Shown here in pieces: positions 1 to 5,114 of a stretch of 5,119 bases of DNA. A program made the translations under genes and the position numbers. A model generated the notes under the pieces. The model saw only the letters and a program-made list of their open reading frames with translations. It had not been told where the DNA came from and did no database searches. Every line of letters starts with the position of its first letter. Within the stretch, counting starts at the first letter, position 1. The DNA comes from Candidatus Woesearchaeota archaeon (GTDB lineage Archaea; Nanobdellota; Nanobdellia; Woesearchaeales; ARS49), in the NCBI GenBank assembly GCA_016203425.1, contig JACQMU010000132.1, positions 1 to 5,119 of the forward strand. Reading direction: 5' to 3'.

Positions 1-1
1 A

Positions 2-670
2 ATAACAACAATATTTATTGCCAGCTTCAGAGGGGAATTTTACTATCTTTACCTACCTGCAGGGTACTCAATTCTTTTTTTGCTTTCTTACACAATTTAT
101 GCGATTTATCAGGAGAAAAAATGGCTGGGAATATTTATAACACTCATTATTTTATTCACTAATTTCCTAAACATACTGCCGTTTTGTTTGCAAAACAATA
201 ATCAAGATTCACCGTGCACATTCAAAAGTCCGCTCTTTGAGTATGTCTTCTACGAACTTCAAGAAAACTATGCAGACCCGCAAGAGTTAATTCTGGATTA
301 TTTTAACAAAAACTTGCCAAAAGGAGCAACATTAACTTATGGCGGCTCAGAATCATGGGCAATTTATTACTTCAGCCAAATGAATGTAAGCCCAACAGGA
401 AGATCAGACTACGCAGTATATTTTAATGCATCAGTGGATCCGACGAGCAAGTATGATTTAGTGAAAGAATTTAATTACACATCATTGTTTCCAACAAACT
501 ATTCTCCATTGAGCGGCCACCCAGACTTTTATTCATGGGAATTCAAAGGAAAAAGCCCATTTCCAGAAGAACACAGATTTTCAATAGGCTTAATAAAACA
601 TTTTAGACTTTACAAGCTCAAAACCAACACAACTTTAAATAAACCGACAGTTAAATTTATTCATGAATGA
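2..670 (+). CDS. C-terminal part of a membrane glycosyltransferase-like protein (5' truncated)
   Basis: The reading frame is open from base 2 with no start in view, so the gene begins upstream; 222 codons are visible and it ends at TGA 668-670. A TTG at base 80 is internal to a hydrophobic segment and is not a credible start. Two membrane segments are visible: one around LPAGYSILFLLSYTIYAIY and one around WLGIFITLIILFTNFLNILPF. A hydrophilic domain of about 160 residues follows and is presumably outside the membrane. A positively charged residue before an aromatic, proline-containing helix (RGEFYYLYLPAG), then a final helix and a soluble tail, resembles the end of PMT/ArnT-type (GT39-like) enzymes, which transfer sugars from lipid-phosphate donors. 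The catalytic N-terminal loops are outside the window, so substrate and family remain inferred. The end overlaps the radical SAM gene by 8 bp. Another polytopic membrane protein with an exterior domain is possible. Confidence 0.55.
   Translation: MTTIFIASFRGEFYYLYLPAGYSILFLLSYTIYAIYQEKKWLGIFITLIILFTNFLNILPFCLQNNNQDSPCTFKSPLFEYVFYELQENYADPQELILDYFNKNLPKGATLTYGGSESWAIYYFSQMNVSPTGRSDYAVYFNASVDPTSKYDLVKEFNYTSLFPTNYSPLSGHPDFYSWEFKGKSPFPEEHRFSIGLIKHFRLYKLKTNTTLNKPTVKFIHE
634..641 (+). promoter_or_regulatory. Predicted TATA box for the radical SAM gene
   Basis: TTTAAATA is centred about 26 bp before the ATG at 663, the archaeal TATA-to-start distance expected when the mRNA begins at the start codon itself (leaderless). 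It lies inside the last codons of the upstream membrane-protein gene. No Shine-Dalgarno sequence precedes the ATG, which fits leaderless initiation. The same spacing recurs at three other genes in the window. Confidence 0.55.
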
Positions 671-1679
671 TTTCAACCAGCTTTTGCTTAACGCGCAACA
701 AACATATCAAAAACATTTTCAACCAACAACATGCTTTGAACGCGCAATATTTTACAGCTGGGACTGCAGCATCAAAGACTGCGGTTTCTGCTACATGAGC
801 GCACACACGAAAAAAGAAACAACACCAACAGCAACAAGGTCAACAGCATCAATACTTGCAGAAGTCATTCTCTGCAAAAAATTAGGGTGGGACATAGGAT
901 TCTTATCTGGGGGAATAAACGCGTTAACGCACACACAGCTAAAAGAATTGTTACACAAAATTTTTGCAGTTTACGGACAAAAAATATGGCTAAACATAGG
1001 GCCAATACCCCTGGAAAAATTAAAAGAATACACACCACACATAAAAGGAATAGTGGGCTCAATAGAAACAATAAACCCAGAACTACACAAAAAAGTTTGC
1101 CCATCAAAACCAAAAGAGCCATACGAAAAAATGTTTGAACACACAACAGCATTAGGACTTAAGAATGCAATGTCATTTATTGTCGGCATGGGGGAAACAC
1201 TTGACGATTTTGAATTGCTGAAACAATTTGTGCAAAAATATTCTATCAACAAAATACATGTCTATGGATTAATACCGCATAAAGGGACAATGTTTGAAAA
1301 CACCCCACCACCAACCGCAGAATACCAAGCAGAATGGATTGCACGCATCAGGTGCGAATTCCCAACAATAAACATACAATGCGGCATTTGGGAAGACAGA
1401 ACAGAAAGAATTGAGCTATTATTAAAAGCAGGCGCAAACACAATATCAAAATTCCAAGCCATAAAAAAGTTCAACAGCCCAGAAGCACAACAAATAGAGC
1501 AACAAGCAGCTGCAGCAAGACGAACATTTAAAGGCACGCTAACAAAAATGCAGGAAATAAATGCTGATGAAGAAGTTTCACAATTACAATTTGATGACGA
1601 GCTAAAACAACAAATAAAACAAAAACTAACCACATACTTAACAACAATGAGCAGGAACACCGTTGCATGCGAACAATAA
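663..1679 (+). CDS. Radical SAM protein, biotin-synthase-like (BioB/HydE-type core)
   Basis: The protein has 338 residues. The cluster motif is C35, C40 and C43 in DCSIKDCGFCYMS, giving CX4CX2C instead of the usual CX3CX2C; these cysteines should bind the [4Fe-4S] cluster that cleaves S-adenosylmethionine. Further signs of the BioB-type barrel are LSGG (81-84, SAM amine contact), VGSIET (131-136), HKKVCP with a following sY/PYE-type stretch (142-154), FIVGMGET (172-179), the IPHKGT turn (204-209) and KAGANTIS (255-262). Archaea carry uncharacterised biotin-synthase-related radical SAM proteins of about this size with a CxFCYMS-like motif, and this looks like one of them. The reaction is unknown, and true biotin synthase is not supported by its neighbours. 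The C-terminal 65 residues are polar and helical. The ATG at 663 was chosen for its TATA spacing and the 8-bp overlap with the gene before. It overlaps the helicase gene by 13 bp. Confidence 0.85.
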   Translation: MNDFNQLLLNAQQTYQKHFQPTTCFERAIFYSWDCSIKDCGFCYMSAHTKKETTPTATRSTASILAEVILCKKLGWDIGFLSGGINALTHTQLKELLHKIFAVYGQKIWLNIGPIPLEKLKEYTPHIKGIVGSIETINPELHKKVCPSKPKEPYEKMFEHTTALGLKNAMSFIVGMGETLDDFELLKQFVQKYSINKIHVYGLIPHKGTMFENTPPPTAEYQAEWIARIRCEFPTINIQCGIWEDRTERIELLLKAGANTISKFQAIKKFNSPEAQQIEQQAAAARRTFKGTLTKMQEINADEEVSQLQFDDELKQQIKQKLTTYLTTMSRNTVACEQ

Positions 1680-3136
1680 ATCTGCAATACAAAAGCGATG
1701 AACCAGTAATTGATTTAGTTAAAGACACACTCGACAAAAATAAACAAGCATTAGTTTTTGTGAATTCCAAAAGATCAGCAGAAAAATGCGCAGAAGACAT
1801 ATCAAGAACACTCAAGAAATCAGACGCTGCGTGGACAGACCTTGCAGACAAAATATTACACACACTGCCAAAACCAACACAACAATGTTCACGACTGGCA
1901 GCATGCTGCAAAAAAGGAGCAGTATTTCACCACGCAGGACTCCATCCACAACAAAAAGATATTATTGAAGAAGCATTCAGAAAAGGCGTTATTAAAATTA
2001 TTTGTTGCACGCCAACCCTTGCAGCAGGTCTTGATTTACCCGCATTCAGGGCGATAATACGCGATGTTAAAAGATACGCAGAATACAAAGGAATGAGTTA
2101 CATCCCAGTACTTGAGTATTTACAAATGGCAGGCAGAGCAGGCAGACCAAAATTTGACACCTACGGAGAAGCAATTGCCATAGCAAGCACTGAAAGCGAA
2201 GCAACAGCAATAACAGATAAATACGTCAACGGAGAACCCGAAGAGATTTATTCAAAATTAGCAGTAGAGCCAGTATTAAGAACATATGTCCTTTCTTTAA
2301 TATCATCTGAAATAATACAAACAGCAGACGAGATTAAAGAATTCTTCCACACAACATTCTGGGCACACCAGTTCAAAGAAGTTAACAAACTCAACGTGAT
2401 AATTGCAATAGTTTTAGAAACACTAATCAAATGGGAATTCCTGCACAAAATTGATGAAAAATATGCTGCAACACTCATTGGAAAAAGAGTAGCGCAATTA
2501 TACGTCGATCCTTTTACTGCACACACGTTTATTGAAGCACTCAAACAAACAAATGTTACAACACTCAAACCAATTACTTGGATACAGTTAGTTACGAACA
2601 CACTGGAAATGCGGCCACCATTACGCGTCAAACAAAAAGAGTATGATGAAATAACACAAAAAATGGTTGCAGAAACAGGCGCATTGCTGTACAAAGAACC
2701 AAGCATGTTTGAGCCAGAATACGAAGACTATTTGAATTCATTTAAGACAGCAGTAATGCTCTGCGATTGGATAGAAGAAAAAGACGAAGAATATTTACTG
2801 CAAACTTACGATGTCAGGCCTGGCGAGATGCACGTCAAACTAAAAACAGCAGACTGGCTGATGTATGCGTTATCCGAACTCGCAACATTATTACACCAAC
2901 AACCAATTTTGAAAGAAATTGTTAAAACAAGAATAAGACTACAATACGGCGCAAAAGAAGAATTGCTGGCATTATTAAAACTTGAAGGCATAGGAAGAGT
3001 GCGCGCGCGAAAATTGTTCCACAACAAAATAAAAGATTTAGGAGACGTACGCAAAGAAAGCGTCGAACAGTTAGCACTAATTGTTGGAAAATCAGTCGCA
3101 GAAAACATCAAAAGACAAGTCGGGCAAAATCCTTAA
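1667..3136 (+). CDS. Hel308-type Ski2-like helicase, C-terminal half only (no RecA1 domain)
   Basis: The 489 residues match the second half of Hel308, an ATP-dependent 3'-5' DNA helicase of stalled-fork repair that is usually about 700 residues. RecA2 is intact: motif IV at 28-40 (ALVFVNSKRSAEK), VFHHAGL at 86-92, motif V at 115-126 (TPTLAAGLDLPA), and motif VI at 153-161 (QMAGRAGRP) with its arginine fingers. A winged helix (about 200-275) and the ratchet bundle (about 285-410, including RPGEMH and WLMYALSELA) follow, then a helix-hairpin-helix (432-482, LKLEGIGRVRARKLF). The Walker A, DExH and SAT motifs of RecA1 are absent, so this polypeptide alone should not hydrolyse ATP. The ATG at 1667 falls at the RecA1-RecA2 linker. 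In-frame sequence upstream is open only to 1598 and reads as a shadow of the radical SAM gene. Only a weak TATA candidate (about 1634-1642) precedes it, so read-through or translational coupling from the upstream gene is plausible. It is either half of a split enzyme or a degraded remnant; the intact motifs favour the former. Confidence 0.9.
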   Translation: MRTINLQYKSDEPVIDLVKDTLDKNKQALVFVNSKRSAEKCAEDISRTLKKSDAAWTDLADKILHTLPKPTQQCSRLAACCKKGAVFHHAGLHPQQKDIIEEAFRKGVIKIICCTPTLAAGLDLPAFRAIIRDVKRYAEYKGMSYIPVLEYLQMAGRAGRPKFDTYGEAIAIASTESEATAITDKYVNGEPEEIYSKLAVEPVLRTYVLSLISSEIIQTADEIKEFFHTTFWAHQFKEVNKLNVIIAIVLETLIKWEFLHKIDEKYAATLIGKRVAQLYVDPFTAHTFIEALKQTNVTTLKPITWIQLVTNTLEMRPPLRVKQKEYDEITQKMVAETGALLYKEPSMFEPEYEDYLNSFKTAVMLCDWIEEKDEEYLLQTYDVRPGEMHVKLKTADWLMYALSELATLLHQQPILKEIVKTRIRLQYGAKEELLALLKLEGIGRVRARKLFHNKIKDLGDVRKESVEQLALIVGKSVAENIKRQVGQNP

Positions 3137-3745
3137 CCCATCAGTCATTGCTTTTTCAACATCATTTTTCATTTCTTGAAGGGCAAATGGAATCATGTCA
3201 GGATGTGTCGCATCCGGATACTTATTGAAAAATTCACGTTCACGTTCTTTAATATCCACCCCAACTTTTTGTGCGCAAATACGTGCGCGGTATATACGCT
3301 CCCACGTGTCACCACACCAACCTTTTTTCATATACTGCTCTGCAGCTTCAAAATATTTATCAATACCATTTCGATATGCAAGATCTATAACCTCAGCTGC
3401 CCAAATAGTATTAATCCCCTCTCCTCTTTTTAACAGTAGTTTCTTCACATGCTCTACTGCAGTGATTGTTACAGGGACAGAACCTTTATCGGCGTACTTC
3501 TTTGCATAACTGATAGTATTTGCTAAATCAATTATGTGCGCGATTTCTTGGATATATTTTACTTCTCGCTCTGACAACAGCAATTCATACAGTTTAGCAT
3601 AATTCTGTGCTACCAACAATCGTGATTCAACATAGTCAACATTGCCAGTTTTGCTTGCTTCGCGTGCATTGTTCAACAGTTCTTCTAGCCGACTGGCGAC
3701 ATTCGGTTCAAATATTTTTACCAACAATCGATTAATAAGCCCCAT
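3092..3745 (-). CDS. Unrecognised helical-repeat protein
   Basis: This 217-residue protein is not one I recognise. It has no signal peptide or membrane segment and is predicted almost entirely helical. Three copies of an A-[RKE]-[EKQ]-[AY]-x-[KD]-[TK]-G element occur with the glycines at residues 34, 88 and 142, exactly 54 apart. This suggests three tandem helical units of TPR-like or related solenoid character, which usually bind proteins or nucleic acids. A fourth region (about 165-217) starts with a charged helix, passes through YPDATHPDMIPF and ends FDVFCD. The start at 3745 is preferred over an ATG eight codons upstream (3769): a TATA box centred at about 3772 overlaps the upstream ATG and lies 27 bp from 3745, the spacing for a leaderless mRNA. 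It is divergent from the DUF4416 gene and shares that promoter. Its last 45 bp overlap the helicase gene tail to tail. Confidence 0.75.
   Translation of the reverse strand: MGLINRLLVKIFEPNVASRLEELLNNAREASKTGNVDYVESRLLVAQNYAKLYELLLSEREVKYIQEIAHIIDLANTISYAKKYADKGSVPVTITAVEHVKKLLLKRGEGINTIWAAEVIDLAYRNGIDKYFEAAEQYMKKGWCGDTWERIYRARICAQKVGVDIKEREREFFNKYPDATHPDMIPFALQEMKNDVEKAMTDGLRILPDLSFDVFCD
3152..3169 (+). terminator. Possible T-rich terminator after the helicase gene
   Basis: Two runs of five T (3152-3156 and 3165-3169) lie 16-33 bp past the helicase stop codon. Archaeal RNA polymerase commonly ends transcription in such oligo-T stretches without a hairpin. They sit inside the opposing gene, where they encode lysine-rich codons on the other strand, so chance is a real alternative. 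Confidence 0.3.
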
Positions 3746-3767
3746 GCCTCTTAATTTGCACCAAGTC

Positions 3768-3775
3768 ATTTAAAA
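3768..3775. promoter_or_regulatory. Shared bidirectional TATA box
   Basis: ATTTAAAA is nearly palindromic and centred at about 3772. The ATG of the DUF4416 gene (3799) is 27 bp to its right and the ATG of the minus-strand gene (3745) is 27 bp to its left. Both distances match archaeal TATA-to-transcription-start spacing, so one TBP site could drive two leaderless transcripts in opposite directions. The TATA identity and spacing are read directly; shared use is inferred. Confidence 0.55.
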
Positions 3776-3798
3776 GCATTTAGTTATTTCAGTACCAC

Positions 3799-4305
3799 AT
3801 GGCACGCGAACAACCAGCACCACCAGCAAAACTTGTCATGGGCATTATGTATGCAGACGACCATATATTTGCTAGAACTACGTATACTCTCATCCAAAAG
3901 TTTGGACCAATACAGCTCAACGGACCAACCATCCCATTTGCTTTCACCAAGTACTATGAAGAAGAAATGGGGGCTTCACTCAAAAAAACGTACATTGCAT
4001 TCATGCAAACAATCCAACGCGAATCACTCCCTTCAATAAAGCAATTCACTAACACCATTGAACAACGATTTAGCAGAGAAGGAAAACGAACAGTAAACAT
4101 TGACCCGGGTTATGTGACTGAACACCAATTGGTTCTCGCAAGCGCAAAAGAACATCCTTACAGAGTTTATCTTAATGACGGAATTTATGCACAATTAATT
4201 TTAGTATATACAAAACAAGGGTGGGTTAGTGTTGAGAAAACATTTGCTGATTATCAACAAAAAGAAGTGCAGGAGTTTTTGACGAACGTCAGAAAAACAT
4301 TTTAA
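3799..4305 (+). CDS. DUF4416 family protein
   Basis: The 168 residues match DUF4416, a conserved family of unknown function found in archaea and bacteria, over the whole length. Diagnostic blocks are PAKLVMGIMY (9-18), KFGPI (34-38), PFAFTKYYEEEMG (46-58), TNTIE (84-88), RTVNIDPGYV (97-106) and the long LVLASAKEHPYRVYLNDGIYA block (from 111). The many conserved acidic, Asn, Tyr and His residues suggest a ligand- or metal-binding pocket, but no reaction is established and none is visible here. It has no signal peptide or membrane segment, so it is cytoplasmic. The length is typical of the family. The start ATG lies 27 bp from the shared TATA box and has no Shine-Dalgarno sequence, consistent with leaderless translation. 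It is divergent from the helical-repeat gene, and its stop codon lies inside the TATA box of the GNAT gene that follows 23 bp later. Confidence 0.88.
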   Translation: MAREQPAPPAKLVMGIMYADDHIFARTTYTLIQKFGPIQLNGPTIPFAFTKYYEEEMGASLKKTYIAFMQTIQRESLPSIKQFTNTIEQRFSREGKRTVNIDPGYVTEHQLVLASAKEHPYRVYLNDGIYAQLILVYTKQGWVSVEKTFADYQQKEVQEFLTNVRKTF

Positions 4306-4307
4306 AG
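4300..4307 (+). promoter_or_regulatory. Predicted TATA box for the GNAT gene
   Basis: TTTTAAAG is centred about 26 bp before the ATG at 4329, the spacing of a leaderless archaeal promoter. It contains the TAA stop codon (4303-4305) of the DUF4416 gene, so the same bases end one gene and start transcription of the next. This site supports the ATG at 4329 over the TTG at 4317. Confidence 0.5.
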
Positions 4308-4328
4308 AGTGCAGTATTGTTCGTAACT

Positions 4329-4859
4329 ATGGCAGAAATATCAATACGAAAAGCAACCTACAAAGATCTTGAAGGCATCTATACCGTCATGCAAAACACA
4401 GGACATGCAGCATTCTACGGCAACAAAAGCTTTCAAGAAGTTCGTGCAGAATTGACTGCAAAACTCTTCAAAGAAGGTGTTACTGTCTTGATTGCTTTAG
4501 ACGGAGAAAACATTGTCGGCTATTCAATATTCGGACCATATTTACAATATGCAACCAAAAAAAATCTTGCATTAGACGTAGAAATTAACGGAAAACAAGT
4601 TGATATCAGAGCATACGCCTGCAGTCTCGGCACAGGTGTTCTCGAAACACAACGAGGACAAGGCATTGGACTTGCACTAAGATTAGCAGCAGACAGCGAA
4701 GCAAAACATCAAGGATTCAAAGGCATGGTAACAGACGTTGATTTCTGGAACCAGCCATCAAAAAGAAACCAATACAAAGCAGGATTCGTACAAGTCACAA
4801 AAATACTGGACAGAAGACGAAAAAGCGGCATTAATACACTGTGGGTGAAAACATTCTGA
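4329..4859 (+). CDS. GNAT-family N-acetyltransferase
   Basis: The 176-residue protein has the GNAT fold in order: IRKATYKDLEGIYTVM (strand 1 and helix 1, 6-21), VTVLIALDGENIVGYSIF (51-68, strands 2-3), and motif A at about 99-120, where QRGQGIG (108-114) is the R/Q-x-x-G-x-G loop that holds the acetyl-CoA pyrophosphate. It ends with motif B (about 137-153, DFWNQPSKRNQYKAGF), whose Asn, Tyr and GF residues are the usual ones. Family members move an acetyl group from acetyl-CoA to an amine on a small molecule, peptide or protein; the acceptor cannot be told from sequence. A stretch at 72-94 (QYATKKNLALDVEINGKQVD) between strands 3 and 4 is longer than usual and may shape the acceptor site. The ATG at 4329 was chosen because of the TATA box 26 bp upstream. 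A TTG at 4317 would add only four residues (MFVT). Confidence 0.88.
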   Translation: MAEISIRKATYKDLEGIYTVMQNTGHAAFYGNKSFQEVRAELTAKLFKEGVTVLIALDGENIVGYSIFGPYLQYATKKNLALDVEINGKQVDIRAYACSLGTGVLETQRGQGIGLALRLAADSEAKHQGFKGMVTDVDFWNQPSKRNQYKAGFVQVTKILDRRRKSGINTLWVKTF

Positions 4860-4871
4860 TTTAGAAAACCT

Positions 4872-4879
4872 TTTTAAGC
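4872..4879 (+). promoter_or_regulatory. Possible TATA box in the GNAT-tRNA spacer
   Basis: TTTTTAAG is centred at about 4876, 17 bp past the GNAT stop codon. A transcript from it would start near 4902 and run into the orphan tRNA 5'-end copy and then the T run at 4936-4941. No open reading frame of any length starts there. The five T bases could equally end the GNAT transcript. Confidence 0.3.
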
Positions 4880-4907
4880 ACTATCATGTTCTGAGACATC
4901 AATTTCA

Positions 4908-4927
4908 AAAACGGACCCGTAGCTTAG
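4908..4927 (+). repeat. Orphan copy of the tRNA-Ile 5' end (direct repeat, copy 1)
   Basis: The 20 bases AAAACGGACCCGTAGCTTAG are identical to 5036-5055, which covers the 5 bases before tRNA-Ile and its first 15 bases (full 5' acceptor strand, positions 8-9 and start of the D-arm). Similarity stops abruptly after TTAG: this copy continues GCCTCAGC then six T. No anticodon arm, T-arm or matching 3' acceptor strand follows, so it is not a second tRNA gene. It may be a remnant of a tRNA duplication or a deliberate short RNA. Confidence 0.8.
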
Positions 4928-4935
4928 GCCTCAGC

Positions 4936-4941
4936 TTTTTT
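4936..4941 (+). terminator. Oligo-T tract after the tRNA 5'-end copy
   Basis: Six T bases directly follow a near-palindrome at 4921-4936 (AGCT-T-AGGCCT-C-AGCT, one mismatched pair). Oligo-T is the main archaeal termination signal. It could end a short RNA from the tRNA-fragment locus or mop up transcripts from the GNAT gene. The palindrome is too short-looped to form a strong hairpin. Confidence 0.35.
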
Positions 4942-4990
4942 GCTCCTCACGTCACAAAAAACCTGGGAAAAATTGCTTATCCTGCGGAGC

Positions 4991-4998
4991 TTTAAATA
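4991..4998 (+). promoter_or_regulatory. Possible second, distal TATA box before tRNA-Ile
   Basis: TTTAAATA has the same sequence as the box before the radical SAM gene. A start from it would lie near 5021 and give the tRNA precursor a leader of about 20 bases. The proximal box at 5009-5017 is better placed, so this one may be secondary or unused. Confidence 0.3.
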
Positions 4999-5008
4999 GT
5001 AAGTAACA

Positions 5009-5017
5009 TATAAAAAT
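5009..5017 (+). promoter_or_regulatory. Predicted TATA box for tRNA-Ile
   Basis: TATAAAAAT is centred at about 5013, placing transcription start near 5039, essentially at the tRNA 5' end. This is the best-placed promoter for the tRNA gene and implies a very short or absent 5' leader. Confidence 0.5.
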
Positions 5018-5040
5018 AGAAACACATAAATCAAAAAAAC

Positions 5041-5114
5041 GGACCCGTAGCTTAGCCTGGTCGAGCACTCGACTGATAATCGAGCGGTCCCGTGTTCAAA
5101 TCACGGCGGGTCCA
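5041..5114 (+). tRNA. tRNA-Ile (anticodon GAU)
   Basis: A complete 74-base cloverleaf without intron. Acceptor strands GGACCCG (5041-5047) and CGGGTCC (5107-5113) pair perfectly, with discriminator A at 5114. The D-arm is GCTT/GAGC with a loop AGCCTGGTC that keeps GG. The anticodon stem is CTCGA/TCGAG with loop CTGATAA, giving anticodon GAT at 5075-5077 and T33 and A37 in place. The T-arm is CCGTG/CACGG with loop TTCAAAT. The anticodon reads AUC and AUU codons. CCA is not encoded and must be added by the CCA-adding enzyme. A small oddity is that the D-loop ends in C where A21 is normal. The first 15 bases and the 5 before them recur at 4908-4927. Confidence 0.97.

Noticed and set aside
1598..1666. 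In-frame upstream extension of the helicase half that might hold part of RecA1
   Set aside because: The frame is closed by TGA at 1595-1597 and the 23 codons give a Lys/Asn/Thr-rich sequence with no helicase motif; it is a shadow of the radical SAM reading frame.
1262..1687. Long minus-strand open frame opposite the radical SAM gene, and similar ones opposite the helicase
   Set aside because: They are Cys/Ser/Phe-rich translations opposite strongly recognisable conserved proteins and show no domain of their own.
3000..3010. Alternating GC run (GCGCGCGCG) as a structural or Z-DNA signal
   Set aside because: It encodes the Val-Arg-Ala-Arg of the conserved helix-hairpin-helix motif and needs no further explanation.
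3746..3769. Longer start for the minus-strand gene at 3769
   Set aside because: That ATG overlaps the predicted TATA box; the ATG at 3745 lies 27 bp from the box and fits the leaderless pattern of the other genes.
4317..4328. TTG start for the GNAT gene
   Set aside because: It adds four residues not typical of the fold and is only about 13 bp from the TATA box, too close for the transcript to include it.
4908..5055. attL/attR-type integration site at tRNA-Ile
   Set aside because: The repeat covers the tRNA 5' end, not the usual 3' end, only about 110 bp lie between the copies, and there is no integrase or cargo.
5112..5114. CCA at the tRNA 3' end read as an encoded CCA tail
   Set aside because: The two C bases pair with G1 and G2 of the acceptor stem and the A is the discriminator; the next bases are CTT, so CCA is not encoded.
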